29,501 nt of DNA, from contig JAFTXB010000112.1 of NCBI GenBank assembly GCA_017461825.1, positions 1 through 29,501 of the forward strand, given 5' to 3'. The position numbers and the translations under genes are program-made. Numbering within the stretch: the stretch's first letter is position 1; every line of letters begins with the position of its first letter. A model generated the notes under the pieces. It was not told the origin of the DNA. It searched no databases and saw only the letters and a list, made by a program, of their open reading frames with translations. Positions 27,814 through 29,501 of the stretch are shown here, piece by piece. Source of the stretch: Clostridia bacterium (GTDB lineage Bacteria; Bacillota; Clostridia; Oscillospirales; CAG-272).

Positions 27814-28746
27814 ATGGGACCTTTGATTATTTTGGGTATTTTGGTAGCAATCGTATTGATCATTATAATTTCCAACGTTCACGTGGTACCGCAGTCGAGA
27901 GCATACGTTGTCGAGCGTCTCGGCGCATATCATCAGACGTGGAAAACGGGACTTCACGTAAAGGTGCCGTTCATCGACAAGATCGCAAAGAAGATCAACC
28001 TCATGGAGCAGGTGGTGGATTTTCCGCCCCAGCCCGTTATCACAAAGGATAACGTCCGTATGCAGATCGACACGGTCGTGTTCTTCCAGATCACCGACTG
28101 TAAGCTGTATGCCTACGGTCATACCACGCCTATGACGGCAATTGAAAACCTGACGGCTACCACGATCCGTAACATCATCGGTGAATTGGAGCTTGACAAC
28201 ACGCTGACCTCGCGTGATATCATCAATACGAAAATGCGCTCGATTTTGGACGAGGCAACCGACCCTTGGGGTATCAAGGTAACGCGCGTTGAGCTGAAGA
28301 ACATCATTCCTCCCAAGGAAATTCAGGACGCGATGGAAAAGCAGATGAAGGCTGAACGCGAAAGACGTGAAGCGATCCTGCGCGCAGAGGGTGAGAAGAA
28401 TTCGACCATTCTCGTGGCACAGGGTAAGAAGGAATCCATGATCCTTGAGGCAGAGGCAGAAAAGCAATCGCAGATCCTCCGCGCAGAGGCGGTCAAGGAG
28501 TCCAAGATCCGTGAGGCAGAGGGTGAGGCTGCGGCGATCCTTTCGATCCAGAAGGCGACCGCCGACGGTATCCGCATGATCAACGAATCAAATCCCGGTG
28601 ACGGTGTGATCGCCATCAAGGGACTCGAGGCGTTTGCAAAGGCGGCTGACGGTCAGGCGACCAAGATCATCATTCCCTCCGAGATCCAAAGCCTTGCGGG
28701 ACTGGTAACCAGTATTAAGGAAATTGGAGCAAACGATCAGAAATAA
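27814..28746 (+). CDS. SPFH/stomatin-like membrane protein
   Basis: This 310-residue protein has one N-terminal transmembrane helix (about residues 3-21) and an SPFH domain ('VPQSRAYVVERLGAYHQTW', 'KVPFIDKIAKKINLMEQVVD', 'MQIDTVVFFQITD', 'TTIRNIIGELELDNTLTSRD'). A long Ala/Glu/Lys-rich coiled coil (about 170-260) precedes a short C-terminal tail. The layout matches the stomatin/QmcA group (paraslipin-type, paired with short NfeD) rather than HflK/HflC. These proteins build large ring-like assemblies that organise the membrane. Codon use is strongly biased, as in well-expressed genes. It is followed by a strong terminator. Confidence 0.94.
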   Translation: MGPLIILGILVAIVLIIIISNVHVVPQSRAYVVERLGAYHQTWKTGLHVKVPFIDKIAKKINLMEQVVDFPPQPVITKDNVRMQIDTVVFFQITDCKLYAYGHTTPMTAIENLTATTIRNIIGELELDNTLTSRDIINTKMRSILDEATDPWGIKVTRVELKNIIPPKEIQDAMEKQMKAERERREAILRAEGEKNSTILVAQGKKESMILEAEAEKQSQILRAEAVKESKIREAEGEAAAILSIQKATADGIRMINESNPGDGVIAIKGLEAFAKAADGQATKIIIPSEIQSLAGLVTSIKEIGANDQK

Positions 28747-28776
28747 GCTTGATTGACATGCTGTAAAGTAAGACAC

Positions 28777-28815
28777 GGCGGGCTTTGCGAATTGTCGCAG
28801 AGCTCGCCTCTTTTT
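28777..28815 (+). terminator. Rho-independent terminator after the SPFH gene
   Basis: A 14-base stem (28777-28790 with 28795-28808, two G-T pairs) has an ATTG loop and is followed by TCTTTTT. It closes the NfeD-SPFH operon. Confidence 0.93.
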
Positions 28816-28834
28816 AAGATTGGAGTATAATACG

Positions 28835-29501
28835 ATGGAGTTCGATCTTTATGAATTCAGGAAAAAATTGCTTGCACATCCAAGGGTTCCTTTGTTAGTC
28901 GCGATCGTCAGGGGCATCCTTTCATATGCTTGCTTTGGTGTGATGCAGGCGATCGTTTTGCCGATCTTTCGCAATTCCTTTTATAAAAACGCAGAAGACG
29001 TGATCGCAACCCCCGCAACCTTTGTTTTGCTGTGTGAGATCCTGCTTTCGTTTTTGATGTTGAATACCGTGATCGGATCTTTTGCGATCTATCATCGGAT
29101 GGATCGGGAAACATTTTTATCGCGGGATGTTGCGGTAAATTACGATAGAAAAGCCGAATCCCAAATGCTTTGGCGCAACTTTGGAATGTGGGTGGAGATC
29201 GGCGTGTTTATACTGGGACTGCTGTTGTTCGGAAGCTCGATCCGATACAGCGATGCTTTAAGCGTTCTCCCCGTAGAGCTTCCGTCAATCGCTCCAAAGG
29301 CGTTTCTGTTTGTGACGCATGCCGTGGCTGTGATCCTCCTCAGACATTTTTCGGCAATGGACGCGCGAGACTACTGGCTGGATCTGCCGCGGCGTTTGAT
29401 GAAAAAATCGCTTTCGGAATCTCTTAATCAAAAGAAAAAAAGCAACTATAGCTATTGGCGTTTGGCTGCGCGGTTGCTTTTGGCTACAGTTTTATATTCC
29501 T
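28835..29501 (+). CDS. Multi-spanning membrane protein of unknown function (3' truncated)
   Basis: An open frame from ATG at 28835 runs to the window edge with 222 residues visible and no stop. GGAG lies nine bases before the ATG. The protein begins 'MEFDLYEFRKKLLAHPRVP' and then has hydrophobic stretches at about residues 22-45 (including 'FGVMQAIVLPIF'), 62-85, 118-135 and 155-170. Charged loops, including 'HFSAMDARDYWLDLPRR' and a lysine-rich 'NQKKKSNYSYWR', follow, and a further hydrophobic helix starts at the edge. I do not recognise the family. No clear promoter lies between it and the terminator 20 bases upstream, so it may depend on readthrough. Confidence 0.8.
   Translation, partial: MEFDLYEFRKKLLAHPRVPLLVAIVRGILSYACFGVMQAIVLPIFRNSFYKNAEDVIATPATFVLLCEILLSFLMLNTVIGSFAIYHRMDRETFLSRDVAVNYDRKAESQMLWRNFGMWVEIGVFILGLLLFGSSIRYSDALSVLPVELPSIAPKAFLFVTHAVAVILLRHFSAMDARDYWLDLPRRLMKKSLSESLNQKKKSNYSYWRLAARLLLATVLYS

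Noticed and set aside
28753..28776. TTGACA at 28753 as a promoter for the last gene
   Set aside because: No -10-like box lies 16-18 bases downstream; the terminator stem occupies that position.
1..29501. CRISPR arrays, IS elements, prophage, tRNA or rRNA genes
   Set aside because: No spaced direct repeats, transposase or integrase motifs, terminal inverted repeats, tRNA cloverleaf or rRNA-like sequence were seen on either strand.

Overview
The window looks like a chromosomal segment of an anaerobic low-to-mid-GC Gram-positive bacterium of the class Clostridia. The evidence is the gene neighbourhoods: tig-clpP-clpX; lepB-rbgA-rnhB-yraN; an NfeD/SPFH pair; small DUF896 and DUF1540 proteins; and a full-length fermentative AdhE whose promoter carries a Rex-type redox operator. 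I see no phage, IS element, CRISPR array, tRNA or rRNA. Nearly all of it is housekeeping DNA with short intergenic gaps, the largest about 245 bases. Species cannot be named from the sequence alone.

Layout. Positions 1-1067 (+): the 3' end of an EamA/DMT transporter gene, overlapped by a small membrane protein gene. Positions 1111-4856 (-): read from the right, tsaE-tsaB-rpiB-ispD-ispF-rpe, which joins two t6A tRNA-modification factors, two pentose-phosphate isomerases and two MEP isoprenoid enzymes. Positions 4949-5404 (-): a DUF896 protein and ribosomal protein L28, separated by a terminator. Positions 5547-8982 (-): mtaB (ms2t6A tRNA methylthiotransferase), tightly coupled to a 703-residue protein that is recognisably derived from the purine enzyme PurL but has lost its catalytic motifs. 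This is the most unusual item here. Positions 9141-11734 (+): an RluA-type pseudouridine synthase, translationally coupled to an apolipoprotein N-acyltransferase (Lnt), which is uncommon in Firmicutes. Positions 11959-15343 (+): adhE followed by a small APH/choline-kinase-like phosphotransferase gene.

Positions 15410-18755 (-): tig, clpP and clpX, with a nested hairpin between tig and clpP. Positions 18881-19911: a metallophosphoesterase (-) divergent from a cysteine-rich DUF1540 peptide (+). Positions 19959-26268 (-): one long collinear run, apgM-lepB-rbgA-rnhB-yraN-M19 dipeptidase-thrC. It starts with a phosphoglycerate-mutase-like protein of the kind proposed to be a homoserine kinase and ends with threonine synthase. 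Positions 26514-29501 (+): an unknown membrane-anchored protein, an NfeD/SPFH operon behind a near-ideal promoter carrying a 16-base palindrome, and an unknown membrane protein cut by the right edge.

Nine sigma-A-type promoters with 17-base spacers can be read directly; they sit at the heads of the inferred transcription units. Five rho-independent terminators separate many of these units. Functional assignments rest on visible motifs and remembered family signatures; no database search was run.
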